Source: Paenibacillus polymyxa
Lineage (GTDB): Bacteria; Bacillota; Bacilli; Paenibacillales; Paenibacillaceae
Length of the DNA stretch: 64,000 bases
Reading direction: 5' to 3'
NCBI RefSeq assembly: GCF_015710975.1
Contig: NZ_CP049783.1
Coordinates: forward strand, 2,291,501 to 2,355,500
The stretch's first letter is position 1. Every line of letters begins with the position of its first letter. The notes beneath the pieces were generated by a model. The model worked only from the letters and a program-made list of their open reading frames with translations. It was not told the DNA's origin and did not search any database. Positions 25,575 through 35,813 of this stretch are shown one piece after another. Made by a program: the position numbers and the translations under genes.

Positions 25575-26300
25575 TCAAAAGGGAGAGGAAGCTTCAAATT
25601 TTATAGGTCCCACCCGGAACCGTCCCTGCTCGTATACATATTTCAGATCCAAATCCCCTACAAATTCGCTTGGCGATACGCTACCGGATACAGTGGCATG
25701 GAGTGGGAATTGCTCGGCGTCATACATTACAACAGAGCTAAAATCGAGATGCTTTGTAAACTGGGCTGGATCATCGTAAAATACAGACGCTTTGGGGTCC
25801 ATCGTGTGTGTAGTACCGTCAATCATAACAGCGATATGCACCTGGCGGTTGTGGTCACGTAGCTCCACGGAGCTATGTACTCGCTGGGATATAGCATTTG
25901 CCGCTGATTCAATGGCATATTCCTCCATTGTCTGTACGTTAACAATATGCAACTCCTGCAATTCCACACCCGTTCCCGAGGCACGCGTGAGAATAACAAC
26001 GGCTTCACGGATCCCGTCTTCGTTTATATCTCTGTAAAATAACTGTGGTGCGGTGGAAATATCCGCCGAGCCCGACCACTGGAATGTGCGGTGCTGCTGG
26101 CCGATTTCCAGTACGGCTAAATGAAAGAGCCCCTGAGACGGGCTCACGGCATATAAGCGGACAGATGAGTCTTCTGGCGCGCTGGCCAGCGGATGAGATA
26201 ATGCAGTTTCGGTCACCATGCTTGAAGAAGGATGATCGGTAGTCATAACGGAAGAGGACAGCAGCATAGACAGCAGGATGACGATCAACAGCTTAAACAC
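25575..26300 (-). CDS. Hypothetical secreted protein
   Basis: A 241-residue protein with an N-terminal hydrophobic signal (FKLLIVILLSMLLSSSVM, residues 2-19) and no lipobox. A segment FYRDINEDGIREAVVI (about residues 88-103) resembles a calcium-binding/FG-GAP-type DxNxDG loop. No family was recognised. A GGAGACCC site precedes the ATG. It stands alone between an acetyltransferase gene and glnS, which is divergent. Confidence 0.65.
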   Translation of the reverse strand: MFKLLIVILLSMLLSSSVMTTDHPSSSMVTETALSHPLASAPEDSSVRLYAVSPSQGLFHLAVLEIGQQHRTFQWSGSADISTAPQLFYRDINEDGIREAVVILTRASGTGVELQELHIVNVQTMEEYAIESAANAISQRVHSSVELRDHNRQVHIAVMIDGTTHTMDPKASVFYDDPAQFTKHLDFSSVVMYDAEQFPLHATVSGSVSPSEFVGDLDLKYVYEQGRFRVGPIKFEASSPF

Positions 26301-26506
26301 GGGTGGGTCTCCTTTTCCGGTAAAATAAAAGATATATACACTATAACGAATTTATTTGCCGAAAATGTTAACTCTTTTTCATAACTTGCATCTTTTTTTG
26401 CTGAAGAGAGCATCCCGATTTTCATTTTATTGAGTTATGCGGTGTGAAAGGGTATATTTAAGGGAACAGGTTGTATACAGATTATACGGAAGAAAGGTTG
26501 ATTAGT

Positions 26507-28186
26507 GTGGAGAAGCCGATTACTCCCCCCAATTTTATTAAAAATGTTATTGAAGAGGATTTACGTACGGGTAAGGTCAAGGAGGTTGTTACACGCTTTC
26601 CACCTGAACCCAACGGATATTTGCATATTGGACATGCTAAAGCCATCTGGATCAATTTCTCGTTGGGAGATGAATTCGGAGGACGCACCAACCTGCGTTT
26701 TGATGATACCAATCCGGCGAAGGAAGACACGGAATACGTGAACTCCATTCAGGAGGACGTGAAGTGGCTTGGTTATGAATGGGAAGAAAAACATTTTGCT
26801 TCCAATTACTTTGAAGAGATGTACAAGCGTGCTATCCTGCTGATCCAAAAGGGGAAAGCCTACGTAGATGACCAAAGTGCGGACCAAATCCGTGAAACGC
26901 GCGGAACACTGACAGAACCGGGACAAAACAGCCCCTATCGGGATCGCAGTGTGGAAGACAATCTGAAACTGTTTGAAGAGATGCGTGCAGGCAAATACCA
27001 GAATGGTGAAAAGGTGCTGCGTGCCAAGATTGATATGGCTTCGCCAAACATCAATTTGCGTGACCCAGTTATTTACCGCATTTCACACACGGCCCATCAC
27101 AATACAGGCGATACCTGGTGCATCTATCCGATGTATTCCTATGCTCATCCGCTGGAAGATGCAATTGAGGGCGTAACGCATTCGCTGTGCTCGCTGGAGT
27201 TCGAAGATCAGCGCCCACTGTACGATTGGGTTGTAGCTGAATGCGAGATGGAAAACGTACCTCATCAATACGAATTTGGACGGCTAAATCTAGCTCAAAC
27301 GGTAACCAGCAAACGTAAGCTCAAGCTCCTGGTTGATGAAAAACACGTAGACGGTTGGGATGATCCGCGGATGCCGACCATTTCCGGTTTGCGTCGTCGT
27401 GGCTATACGCCAGAGGCCATTCGCAGCTTCGTATATGAGACAGGCATTTCCAAAGCCTACGGAGTCATTGATTTGCAGGTGTTGGAGCATTTTGCACGTG
27501 AGGATTTGAAGCTTAAGGCTCCTCGTACGATGGCAGTTATAGATCCGTTGAAGGTGGTCATTACGAACTATCCTGAAGGACAAGTGGAAATGCTGGAGGC
27601 GGAGAACAATACAGAAAATCCGGAGCTTGGAACACGCCAAATTCCGTTTTCTCGTGAGATTTATATTGAGCGTGAGGATTTCATGGAGAATCCGCCGAGC
27701 AAATACTTCCGTTTGTTCCCTGGTAATGAGGTGCGTCTCAAACATGCTTACTTCATTAAATGCAACGATGTCATTAAGGATGCGGACGGCCATGTAACGG
27801 AGATTCACTGTACCTATGATATAGAAACCAAGAGTGGATCGGGCTTTACGGGACGTAAAGTGAAAGGTACAATCCATTGGGTTGAGGCTACTCAGGCTGT
27901 TCCGGCTGAATTCCGTTTGTATGAGCCATTGATTAACGCAGAGGAACCAGAGGTGCTGGAAGAGGATGGATCGGAAAAAACATTCCTTGATCAATTAAAT
28001 CCGAACTCTTTGGAAATTGCTCATGGCTATGTGGAGCGGAATATGAAAGAAGCACAATCGCAGGACAAGTTCCAATTTTTCCGTCATGGTTATTTCAGTG
28101 TAGATCCCAAGCTTTCCAAACCGGGTGAGCCTGTATTTAACCGTGTGGTATCATTGAAAAGCTCTTTCCAATTGCCTAAGCAATAA
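26507..28186 (+). CDS. glnS: Glutaminyl-tRNA synthetase
   Basis: A 559-residue class I aminoacyl-tRNA synthetase charging tRNA-Gln directly. It has the HIGH motif in [16 protein letters not shown], glutamine-specific segments ([20 protein letters not shown], [15 protein letters not shown]), the KMSKS equivalent VTSKRKL, and the two beta-barrel anticodon domain after residue 340. The start is the GTG at 26507, because GAAAGG stands 9 bases before it. Most Bacillales lack GlnRS and use the GatCAB amidotransferase route, so its presence is notable and points to old horizontal transfer. Monocistronic. Confidence 0.96.
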   Translation: MEKPITPPNFIKNVIEEDLRTGKVKEVVTRFPPEPNGYLHIGHAKAIWINFSLGDEFGGRTNLRFDDTNPAKEDTEYVNSIQEDVKWLGYEWEEKHFASNYFEEMYKRAILLIQKGKAYVDDQSADQIRETRGTLTEPGQNSPYRDRSVEDNLKLFEEMRAGKYQNGEKVLRAKIDMASPNINLRDPVIYRISHTAHHNTGDTWCIYPMYSYAHPLEDAIEGVTHSLCSLEFEDQRPLYDWVVAECEMENVPHQYEFGRLNLAQTVTSKRKLKLLVDEKHVDGWDDPRMPTISGLRRRGYTPEAIRSFVYETGISKAYGVIDLQVLEHFAREDLKLKAPRTMAVIDPLKVVITNYPEGQVEMLEAENNTENPELGTRQIPFSREIYIEREDFMENPPSKYFRLFPGNEVRLKHAYFIKCNDVIKDADGHVTEIHCTYDIETKSGSGFTGRKVKGTIHWVEATQAVPAEFRLYEPLINAEEPEVLEEDGSEKTFLDQLNPNSLEIAHGYVERNMKEAQSQDKFQFFRHGYFSVDPKLSKPGEPVFNRVVSLKSSFQLPKQ

Positions 28187-28234
28187 GACGTTGGAAACAG
28201 TGGGACGGATGGTTGCTTCATGCGACCAAGTGAA

Positions 28235-28266
28235 AAAGGAGTCTGCCAACGGCAGACTCCTTTATT
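28235..28266 (+). terminator. Terminator of glnS
   Basis: AAAAGGAGTCTGCC, AAC loop, GGCAGACTCCTTT, then TATTTT. Confidence 0.85.
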
Positions 28267-28313
28267 TTACGCACAACCGTTCTTCAGAACATGTCCATTG
28301 ACTTGAAGACACT

Positions 28314-29561
28314 CTATTGTCGTTGTGGTGCTTCTTCTATTGGTTTATGCTCGCCTGGTTTGTGCTCGCCGCCATGTCCTGGCTGGTAACCGTTCTTGTA
28401 CAGCATATACCACATGATAGCGAATCCCGCAGAGCCCAGCAGGGCGAAGAAGACACCTGCATGGTACATCATTTCACCGCCGAAGTTCTGGAATAGCCAA
28501 CCGCCAGCAAAACCTGCTACGATACCGGATATACCACTCCAAGTCAAGGTATATACGGCCTGTCCGGATGATCGGTATGCTGCAGGAGTGAACAGGACGG
28601 TTAACTGGGTGCCTACATAGAAATATCCACCGAAGGTGACACAATGAAGTGCCTGAATGAACACAATCTGGATCGGGTCTGTAGCCAGCGCCATGAGTTC
28701 CCAACGTAAGGCAAACAGCAAACTGACGAGTGCCAAACAGCCGACCATCACGGTCATTTTTTTCCTCAAGAAGCGATCAAACAGTAAAAAGACAATAATT
28801 TCGAATACCGATGACATAAAAACGGCAAAACCAAGCATCAGCTTGGACCCACCCAGTTCGGTGATGTATAAGGACATAAAGGCGCCGTTGATTGAATTAG
28901 GAATTGATACAAGGATGCCTAACAAAATGAAGGATATGAAATATCCGTTTAATATAATACTGCCAAAGCCACGCAAATGAATGGTTGCCGTCTCCACAGT
29001 GCTTTTCAGTGGTGGAATTGCCAAAGTGCAGATCAATGCAGCCAGAAGAAGTATCGTAAAGATAGTCGATATACTGGATACTCCTGTGTGGTCAACAACG
29101 ATGCCGGCAACTGCCGCAGTCACAGCCCAACCGAAGGAACCCCATATGCGAAATGAACCAAATTTCCGGTCCGTGCCCTCAATATAACTGAGAATCAGGG
29201 TATTGCTTTGGGCAAATAACGGGCTTTGAAAAAAGTAAAAGCCAATCATCGACACATAAATCATGACATACGTGTGAACATGAAATAAAGCTTGGAGCAG
29301 TAACAGTGTACCTATAATCATAAATAATAGGATACGTCGGAGATTTCGGCTGCGGTCGCTTGTATATCCCCAGAAAGGATTCGCGAATACAGATACAAAA
29401 GGCCCGATGGCCATCAGACTCCCGATTTCCAGCTTGTCCATGCCGATATCTTGTAGATACAACGGAAAGAAGCTGGAGAAAATGACCATAGCTCCATATA
29501 GAAAAAAGTTATATAGCTTTAGGGAATATAGGGGAGTCTCTTGAATTTCTCTCTTTTGCAA
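28314..29561 (-). CDS. MFS transporter (MFS_1-like, HcaT/NupG-type)
   Basis: A 415-residue twelve-helix permease. It has the first-half LYLQDIGMDKLEIGSLMAIGP and FWGYTSDRSRNLRRIL (motif A-like loop), and FGSFRIWGSFGWAV typical of the nucleoside-H+ symporter/3-phenylpropionate group. The C-terminal tail is polar with a repeated HKPGEHKP. AAGGAATGG precedes the ATG. The substrate is unknown. Confidence 0.85.
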   Translation of the reverse strand: MQKREIQETPLYSLKLYNFFLYGAMVIFSSFFPLYLQDIGMDKLEIGSLMAIGPFVSVFANPFWGYTSDRSRNLRRILLFMIIGTLLLLQALFHVHTYVMIYVSMIGFYFFQSPLFAQSNTLILSYIEGTDRKFGSFRIWGSFGWAVTAAVAGIVVDHTGVSSISTIFTILLLAALICTLAIPPLKSTVETATIHLRGFGSIILNGYFISFILLGILVSIPNSINGAFMSLYITELGGSKLMLGFAVFMSSVFEIIVFLLFDRFLRKKMTVMVGCLALVSLLFALRWELMALATDPIQIVFIQALHCVTFGGYFYVGTQLTVLFTPAAYRSSGQAVYTLTWSGISGIVAGFAGGWLFQNFGGEMMYHAGVFFALLGSAGFAIMWYMLYKNGYQPGHGGEHKPGEHKPIEEAPQRQ

Positions 29562-30079
29562 GACAAGCCATTCCTTTCTTAGCCCGATAGAGAACTACGC
29601 ACCGATGTCGATCTGTGGGAATGTTCTTTATTCCAATGTATCATGTGTTGAAAGGGTTAACAAACCAATAAAATTACAATTATGTAATAATTATTTGATT
29701 ATACTAATTTGATATTGATTTAAATGAATTAATAATTTTTTCTTTATATTGCTAGCTTTTATTTTTGTGGTTCTAGAACACGACATACAGATGAATTGCG
29801 GCGTTGGAGTCTATATATTGTTGGTACAAACTGATGTTTTGTTGGTTACAAAGTTTTTATTTGTAAAGAGGTTCTTAAGACCTAAAGTTTACATAGTGAA
29901 TAACCGATATTTAATCCATAATCAGGTGAATTTAGGATTATTTTTTCTAAATAAAAATAGATTGTCGCAGATATTACATAAAATCAGAATGCTATTCCTA
30001 TTTGGTGATATATGGGGGTTAATTATCTGGCCTATATATTGTTTGGTTTTGTGAAATATTGGGTGGAAAGGATTGAAAA
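29562..30079. other. AT-rich gap with no supported gene
   Basis: This 518-bp gap is markedly richer in A and T than its neighbours. A 101-codon open frame at 29749-30054 starts with TTG, lacks a ribosome site and reads as low-complexity hydrophobic sequence, so it is not called. The region probably carries the promoter of the Maf gene; several TATA-like hexamers make a single choice unsafe. Confidence 0.5.
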
Positions 30080-31915
30080 ATGGCATCACAGCATCGTAGA
30101 GACAACTCCTTGTATCGTCGTTTTCCTCGGCTTCATTTGCTTCAGGCAGAAGAAGGGTATGAGTTGCTGACATCTGAAAGCAACAAGCCTAACATAGTAA
30201 CGACTCGTGAGGGACGTTCATATTACTTGCATGATCCTGATCAGCCTGCGCGGGAAGCAGAGTTGTTTGTATCTGGTTTTAAAGAAGTGGAACCTCAAGC
30301 GCACGTGATCTTTTTTGGGATAGGACTAGGGTATCATATTCGCGAATTTCTGCGCATACACCCAAATACTAGCTTCTCCATCGTCGAGCCGAACACTGGC
30401 GTGATGGACATTTTTTTACAGCATTTGAATGAGGAAGATTGGCTTGCTGGTAAGAAAATTGAAGAAGTTATGGTAGGAGCAATTACTGGGGAGACGATTG
30501 CAACATTGCACAGGTTAATTGACCGTGTATCTGGAGTGCTAGTTATTCCGTGGCTCCCGTATCGCGCCTTATTTACTGCGAATCTGAAGAAGTTTAATGA
30601 AACATTGTACAGAATGGTCTCTAACAAGAAGGACAAAATGGCTATCAACCATGTTTACGAGAAAAAGTGGGCGCTAAACAGTATGCACAATTTCCCCTTT
30701 ATTTTACATAGTTCTGACTTTCTACAAGCCGGCTCAGAGTTTATTGCGGGCAAGCCCGTCTTGATTGTTTCTGCTGGCCCTTCGCTTAACGACGAAATTG
30801 AGCACCTTCGCTACATTCGGGAGAATAATCTTGCATACCTGTTTACAGTAGGTTCAGCAGTGAACACGCTGGTGGAGCATGGCATTTATCCGCACGGAAC
30901 ATTTAGTTATGACCCTAATGAATACAACGTAAATGTAATTCAGAAAGTGATCGACAAGCAAATTGATTCTATACCCCTCATTTTCGGCAGTACAGTCGGT
31001 AAACACACACTCGATGACTATCCAGGGCGTCTTATGCATATCATCATCTCTCAGGATGAACTCTCCAAGCATGTATTGCGCACATCTGAGGGAAATAAGC
31101 CAACGATTATTAACGACGCTCCTTCTGTAGCTGTCATTGCGCTTCAATGTATGATCCGGATGAAAGCAGACCCTATTGTGTTGGTAGGTCAAAACTTAGC
31201 TTATCGGGGCGAGCAATATTATGCTGAGGGAATTACCAATTCCCCAGGAATTCCGGTTGGTGTCAATTCACCGTTTGTTGAGGGGGTCCATGGCGAACAG
31301 GTTGTCACAAATCAGTCTTTTATAAAAATGAAAACGGAAATGGAATTTTACATCAATATGGCGAGAGGTATTGAATTTATTAACACAACACATGAGGGTG
31401 CTGTTATTAAGGGGACATCTTTCCGAAAACTGGAAGAAGTAATCCAGGCTCATTTAAAAGGTTCGACTGATGATTCGTGGCTGCAAACTAGCAGTAGTTC
31501 GGAATACGATCTCTTGTTTCTGAAGTCACGTATTGAAGAGCACCAGCGGGATGAAGAGGTTTATCTAGACATTATGGAACAGATTCATCATGTTTTGCTG
31601 GGTATCAAAAATAAACTCAGTCTGAAACAGGCCCATATGCTAAATGTGTCCTTCGGGCAGTTTGATGACCTTTTTTCTACATTATTGAAAAATGATTTCT
31701 TCAAGATATTCATTCTACCTCGCCATCGTATGAGGTATGAGTTTTTATACAACAAAATGGACGCCATCCAGAATAGTAGAAATCCTCTGATCAGAGGGGA
31801 GCAAATTCTACTATACTTCGGGGACTTCATATGGAAATGTCAGCAGGACTATATGAAAATCAAGAACGAGATTCATGAGTTTTACCGCCTTGTTTTTACT
31901 TATGTGAACGAATAG
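30080..31915 (+). CDS. Maf-type (DUF115) motility-associated glycosyltransferase
   Basis: A 611-residue cytosolic protein. The central DUF115 domain is marked by GKPVLIVSAGPSLNDEIEHL (residues about 225-245), HGTFSYDPNEYN, and DPIVLVGQNLAYRGEQYYAEG. Maf proteins add nonulosonic acids or related sugars to flagellin (established in Campylobacter, Aeromonas and others). Here no flagellin gene is near; the next gene encodes a large secreted SLH protein. The GGAAAGG site precedes the ATG. A GC hairpin follows the stop (31907-31935). Modification of the SLH protein is a hypothesis. Confidence 0.88.
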   Translation: MASQHRRDNSLYRRFPRLHLLQAEEGYELLTSESNKPNIVTTREGRSYYLHDPDQPAREAELFVSGFKEVEPQAHVIFFGIGLGYHIREFLRIHPNTSFSIVEPNTGVMDIFLQHLNEEDWLAGKKIEEVMVGAITGETIATLHRLIDRVSGVLVIPWLPYRALFTANLKKFNETLYRMVSNKKDKMAINHVYEKKWALNSMHNFPFILHSSDFLQAGSEFIAGKPVLIVSAGPSLNDEIEHLRYIRENNLAYLFTVGSAVNTLVEHGIYPHGTFSYDPNEYNVNVIQKVIDKQIDSIPLIFGSTVGKHTLDDYPGRLMHIIISQDELSKHVLRTSEGNKPTIINDAPSVAVIALQCMIRMKADPIVLVGQNLAYRGEQYYAEGITNSPGIPVGVNSPFVEGVHGEQVVTNQSFIKMKTEMEFYINMARGIEFINTTHEGAVIKGTSFRKLEEVIQAHLKGSTDDSWLQTSSSSEYDLLFLKSRIEEHQRDEEVYLDIMEQIHHVLLGIKNKLSLKQAHMLNVSFGQFDDLFSTLLKNDFFKIFILPRHRMRYEFLYNKMDAIQNSRNPLIRGEQILLYFGDFIWKCQQDYMKIKNEIHEFYRLVFTYVNE

Positions 31916-31935
31916 GCTTCATAAGCCTTATTCGT
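31907..31935 (+). terminator. Hairpin after the Maf gene
   Basis: CGAATAGGCTT, CAT loop, AAGCCTTATTCG with one bulged T. The T tract is missing, so termination is uncertain. Confidence 0.4.
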
Positions 31936-32048
31936 TAGCCTAGTGACATGAAGGGTAGGTTCAGTGTTCGTTTTATGTACGGTTTATACAGTACAGATCT
32001 AAGGTATCGATTACCACGGCAGAAATCCTGAAATAAAGGGAGTATATT

Positions 32049-35000
32049 ATGAGCGAGAAAAAAAGAAATATGAAACGTTTAAACAGAATGATCAAGGCAA
32101 GTGTATTAACCACACAGGTATTTAATCTAGCTAATCCTTATATGTTGTCAACGTTTGCAGCGGAAAGCCCCAGCAGTGAAATCAAAGAAAATACAGATGT
32201 AGCGGATACATTTTCCACAGGTGGCTCTCCTCTAAGTGTGGCTTCATCTGTCTACATGCAGGCGAAAATGGAAGAACCTCCTCAGTATACCTGGCTATCT
32301 CCACAGCTCGAAAGTGGGGTTTCCCTGTCTGTCAATCTGTCCATGTTGTTCAGTAAGGATGTAGAACTGGGCACAGGCCATCTCACCGTACAGCAGTGGG
32401 ATGGAACCGAAGTTGGGCGGATTGACGTCAGCGGAGGAACAGTTGCAGGAGGTACGGTACATATCAGTGGTCACGACGTGTGGATGCAACTGGACCATCC
32501 GCTAGCCGACAATACTCGGTACTATGTAGAAGTCAGCTCAGGCATGTTTGTAGATCGTGGAGGCCAGGGATCGAACGGGGTATGGGACAAGAGCATGTGG
32601 AACTTCGTGACCGCAGATGAGACGGCGCCGAAGCTGGTATCGAAGTCACCAGAAGGCCTTTATTTAAGTGGTGTGAGTCTAGGAAAAGCGTACTTTAGCA
32701 TGGAGTTTAATGAGTCAGTAAGATGGGACCATGGGTATATACGGCTGCATGAAGCTTCGGGAGGAGCCGTGGTCCGTGAGTTGCGAATATCTGGCGGAGG
32801 GGACTGGAACCGGACATATGAGGTGTCAGGTCAAGAGAAGGTGGCGTACTTTATGCTATCGGGTGGACTGGAAGAAGGGAAGCCTTATTATGTGGAAATC
32901 ACCTCTGGAGCACTGGCAGATATGGAAATGAATCCGTATGCGGGAGTGCACACTCCACAGGAATGGACGTTCCGTACGGGGGATATGAAGCCATATTATA
33001 CACAACTGTATCCGCAGGGAAGCGGTCAGGAGTTGACGCCGACTCTGGACATGATCTTCAGCGAAGATATGCAACTGGGCACAGGTCATCTCACCGTGCA
33101 CCAGTGGGATGGAACCGAGGTTGGACGGATTGACGTCAGCGGAGGAACAGTTGCAGGAGGTACGGTACATATCAGTGGTCACGACGTGTGGATGCAACTG
33201 GACCATCCGCTAGCCGACAATACTCGGTACTATGTAGAAGTCAGCTCAGGCATGTTTGTAGATCGTGGAGGCCAGGGATCGAACGGGGTATGGGACAAGA
33301 GCATGTGGAACTTCGTGACCGCAGATGAGACGGCGCCGAAGCTGGTATCGAAGTCACCAGAAGGCCTTTATTTAAGTGGTGTGAGTCTAGGAAAAGCGTA
33401 CTTTAGCATGGAGTTTAATGAGTCAGTAAGATGGGACCATGGGTATATACGGCTGCATGAAGCTTCGGGAGGAGCCGTGGTCCGTGAGTTGCGAATATCT
33501 GGCGGAGGGGACTGGAACCGGACATATGAGGTGTCAGGTCAAGAGAAGGTGGCGTACTTTATGCTATCGGGTGGACTGGAAGAAGGGAAGCCTTATTATG
33601 TGGAAATCACCTCTGGAGCACTGACAGATATGGCAATGAATCCGTATGCGGGAGTGCACACTCCACAGGAATGGACGTTCCGTACGGGGGATATGAAGCC
33701 ATATTATACACAACTGTATCCGCAGGGAAGCGGTCAGGAGTTGACGCCGACTCTGGACATGATCTTCAGCGAAGATATGCAACTGGGTGCAGGTCATCTC
33801 ACCGTGCACCAGTGGGATGGAACCGAGGTTGGACGGATTGACGTCAGCGGAGGAACAGTTGCAGGAGGTACGGTACATATCAGTGGTCACGACGTGTGGA
33901 TGCAACTGGACCATCCGCTGGCAGACAATACTCGGTATTATGTAGAAGTCAGCTCAGGCATGTTTGTAGATCGTGGAGGCCAGGGATCGAACGGGGTATG
34001 GGACAAGAGCATGTGGAACTTCGTGACCGCAGATGAGACGGCGCCGAAGCTGGTATCGAAGTCACCAGAAGGCCTTTATTTAAGTGGTGTGAGTCTAGGA
34101 AAAGCGTACTTTAGCATGGAGTTTAATGAGTCAGTAAGATGGGACCATGGGTATATACGGCTGCATGAAGCTTCGGGAGGAGCCGTGGTCCGTGAGTTGC
34201 GAATATCTGGCGGAGGGGACTGGAACCGGACATATGAGGTGTCAGGTCAAGAGAAGGTGGCGTACTTTATGCTATCGGGTGGACTGGAAGAAGGGAAGCC
34301 TTATTATGTGGAAATCACCTCTGGAGCACTGACAGATATGGCAATGAATCCGTATGCGGGAGCGCACACTCCACAGGAATGGACATTCCGTACAGGGGAT
34401 GACCACTCACATCGTTCTAAGGATAAAGAAACGTCTGATCAGGATACTTTGTCTGCTGCTTCCCAAACAGAGACCAAGACGGATGCCGTATTAACAGACG
34501 TTAAAACAGCATCCGATAAGAGTAGTACTATTCAGCTTATTGGTTTGAATGATGAAGTCGCTAGTCAAGCTCTGAATGTTACAAATGTTGACCAGAAAGA
34601 ACTGGTGGTTGATGCTTCAGGCTATAGTAAAGCAGCAAAAGTGAGTATACCTTCCGCCTTTTTAAAACAATACAAGAAAGAAAACACAAATCTGCCGATA
34701 AGCATACGGACAGATGTAGCTCAGTTTACTCTTTCTACTGAACTGATCGATAAATTGGTTTCGTTATATCCAGAAGAAAGCCTGACAGTCAAAATTTCGT
34801 CGTTAACAGACGAAAACGGGACACAAGTAAGACAAGCTATTGCTGATACAGGGCTAACGGATGTTTTGGTGAATCCGGTTGACTTTAAGCTTATGGCTGG
34901 AAATCAAGAGATCACTGAATTTTTCGGGAATTACGTGGAGCGGAAATTGATTCTGGGGCTTCAAGTTGATCCTGAGCATGTAGTGGCTGTATGGTTCGAT

Positions 35001-35678
35001 CCTAAGACAGGTGCTTTATCGTCTGTTCCCGTATTGGTCCGAAATGTAAATGGACAAACGGAGGCAATCATCAAATCCAATCATAACAGTATTTATGCTG
35101 TAGTCTTAGCAGACAAAAAATTTAAGGATCTGGAGAATCATTGGGCGCAAAAAGATGTGGAAATGATGGCAAACAAGCTAATTGTCAAAGGTGTTCAGCC
35201 TGATATTTTTGAGCCAAATCGGGCTATAACAAGAGCTGAATTTGTGGCACTGCTTGTCCGTGGATTGGGTATGCAGGAAAAGCCATTACCTAAACACTTT
35301 ACAGATATAAAAGAAGATGCCTGGTATGCTGGTAGTGTTGGAGCTGCGATAGATGCAGGTCTGATCCGAGGTTACGGGAATCAGTCATTTGGACCAGAAA
35401 AGGTGATTACTCGCGAGGAAATTGCGGTCATTGCTGAAAAGGCTGTAGATTACGTTCAGACTTTAAATACCATTCCTTCTAGTGAGGAATATAAAGAGGT
35501 TTACAACGATTCTTCTACTGTTTCTCCTTGGGCCCAACAGGCTATGGCGCAGGCTACAGAGCAAGGGTTAATTAAGGGCGTGTCTCCAGACCTGCTTGCT
35601 CCCAAACAACATGCAACACGGGTAGAAGCAACTTCGATATTAAAACGGTTTTTGCAACTGATTAAATTTACAAACTAA
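32049..35678 (+). CDS. SLH-anchored surface protein with six Ig-like (Big_5/SbsA-type) domains
   Basis: A 1209-residue exported protein. An N-terminal signal-like segment (residues 16-38, ends TFAAE) is followed by three 236-residue units, each two Ig-like domains of the Big_5 kind (for example SPEGLYLSGVSLGKAYFSME and LDMIFSEDMQLGTGHLTV). A variable beta domain follows (about 790-1000). Three C-terminal SLH domains bind pyruvylated cell-wall polymer: FKDLENHWAQ...TRAEFVALLVRG, FTDIKEDAWYA...TREEIAVIAEK, YNDSSTVSPWA...ATRVEATSILK. The role is probably adhesive or structural. AAAGGGAG precedes the ATG. It follows the Maf gene at 133 bp. Confidence 0.9.
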   Translation: MSEKKRNMKRLNRMIKASVLTTQVFNLANPYMLSTFAAESPSSEIKENTDVADTFSTGGSPLSVASSVYMQAKMEEPPQYTWLSPQLESGVSLSVNLSMLFSKDVELGTGHLTVQQWDGTEVGRIDVSGGTVAGGTVHISGHDVWMQLDHPLADNTRYYVEVSSGMFVDRGGQGSNGVWDKSMWNFVTADETAPKLVSKSPEGLYLSGVSLGKAYFSMEFNESVRWDHGYIRLHEASGGAVVRELRISGGGDWNRTYEVSGQEKVAYFMLSGGLEEGKPYYVEITSGALADMEMNPYAGVHTPQEWTFRTGDMKPYYTQLYPQGSGQELTPTLDMIFSEDMQLGTGHLTVHQWDGTEVGRIDVSGGTVAGGTVHISGHDVWMQLDHPLADNTRYYVEVSSGMFVDRGGQGSNGVWDKSMWNFVTADETAPKLVSKSPEGLYLSGVSLGKAYFSMEFNESVRWDHGYIRLHEASGGAVVRELRISGGGDWNRTYEVSGQEKVAYFMLSGGLEEGKPYYVEITSGALTDMAMNPYAGVHTPQEWTFRTGDMKPYYTQLYPQGSGQELTPTLDMIFSEDMQLGAGHLTVHQWDGTEVGRIDVSGGTVAGGTVHISGHDVWMQLDHPLADNTRYYVEVSSGMFVDRGGQGSNGVWDKSMWNFVTADETAPKLVSKSPEGLYLSGVSLGKAYFSMEFNESVRWDHGYIRLHEASGGAVVRELRISGGGDWNRTYEVSGQEKVAYFMLSGGLEEGKPYYVEITSGALTDMAMNPYAGAHTPQEWTFRTGDDHSHRSKDKETSDQDTLSAASQTETKTDAVLTDVKTASDKSSTIQLIGLNDEVASQALNVTNVDQKELVVDASGYSKAAKVSIPSAFLKQYKKENTNLPISIRTDVAQFTLSTELIDKLVSLYPEESLTVKISSLTDENGTQVRQAIADTGLTDVLVNPVDFKLMAGNQEITEFFGNYVERKLILGLQVDPEHVVAVWFDPKTGALSSVPVLVRNVNGQTEAIIKSNHNSIYAVVLADKKFKDLENHWAQKDVEMMANKLIVKGVQPDIFEPNRAITRAEFVALLVRGLGMQEKPLPKHFTDIKEDAWYAGSVGAAIDAGLIRGYGNQSFGPEKVITREEIAVIAEKAVDYVQTLNTIPSSEEYKEVYNDSSTVSPWAQQAMAQATEQGLIKGVSPDLLAPKQHATRVEATSILKRFLQLIKFTN
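32366..34400 (+). repeat. Three tandem 708-bp repeats inside the SLH protein gene
   Basis: Units start at 32366, 33074 and 33782, exactly 708 bp apart; the third ends after about 620 bp where the gene diverges. Copies differ at only a few scattered bases (for example GCAGATATGGAAATG against ACAGATATGGCAATG). Near-identity at silent sites shows recent duplication or gene conversion. Confidence 0.92.
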
Positions 35679-35713
35679 AGAACAATAAATTAGACGAATA
35701 AGTACTCTTTTTT

Positions 35714-35741
35714 GGCGGTCCGTGGGGATCGCCGTTTTTTT
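35714..35741 (+). terminator. Terminator of the SLH protein gene
   Basis: GGCGGTCC, GTGG-type loop, GGATCGCC, then seven T. Confidence 0.8.
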
Positions 35742-35813
35742 ATGCTTTATAATAAATGCTATGATTAGAGCTATCGCTGTTTCAAGATAGTTTTTTAGAA
35801 AAAAGGAGGTGCG

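Noticed and set aside
29749..30054. 101-codon open frame in the AT-rich gap
   Set aside because: TTG start without ribosome site and low-complexity hydrophobic content; nothing supports translation.
32856..33914. Repeated minus-strand open frames within the SLH gene
   Set aside because: Identical shadows copied by the 708-bp repeat; the plus-strand frame is continuous and has clear domains.
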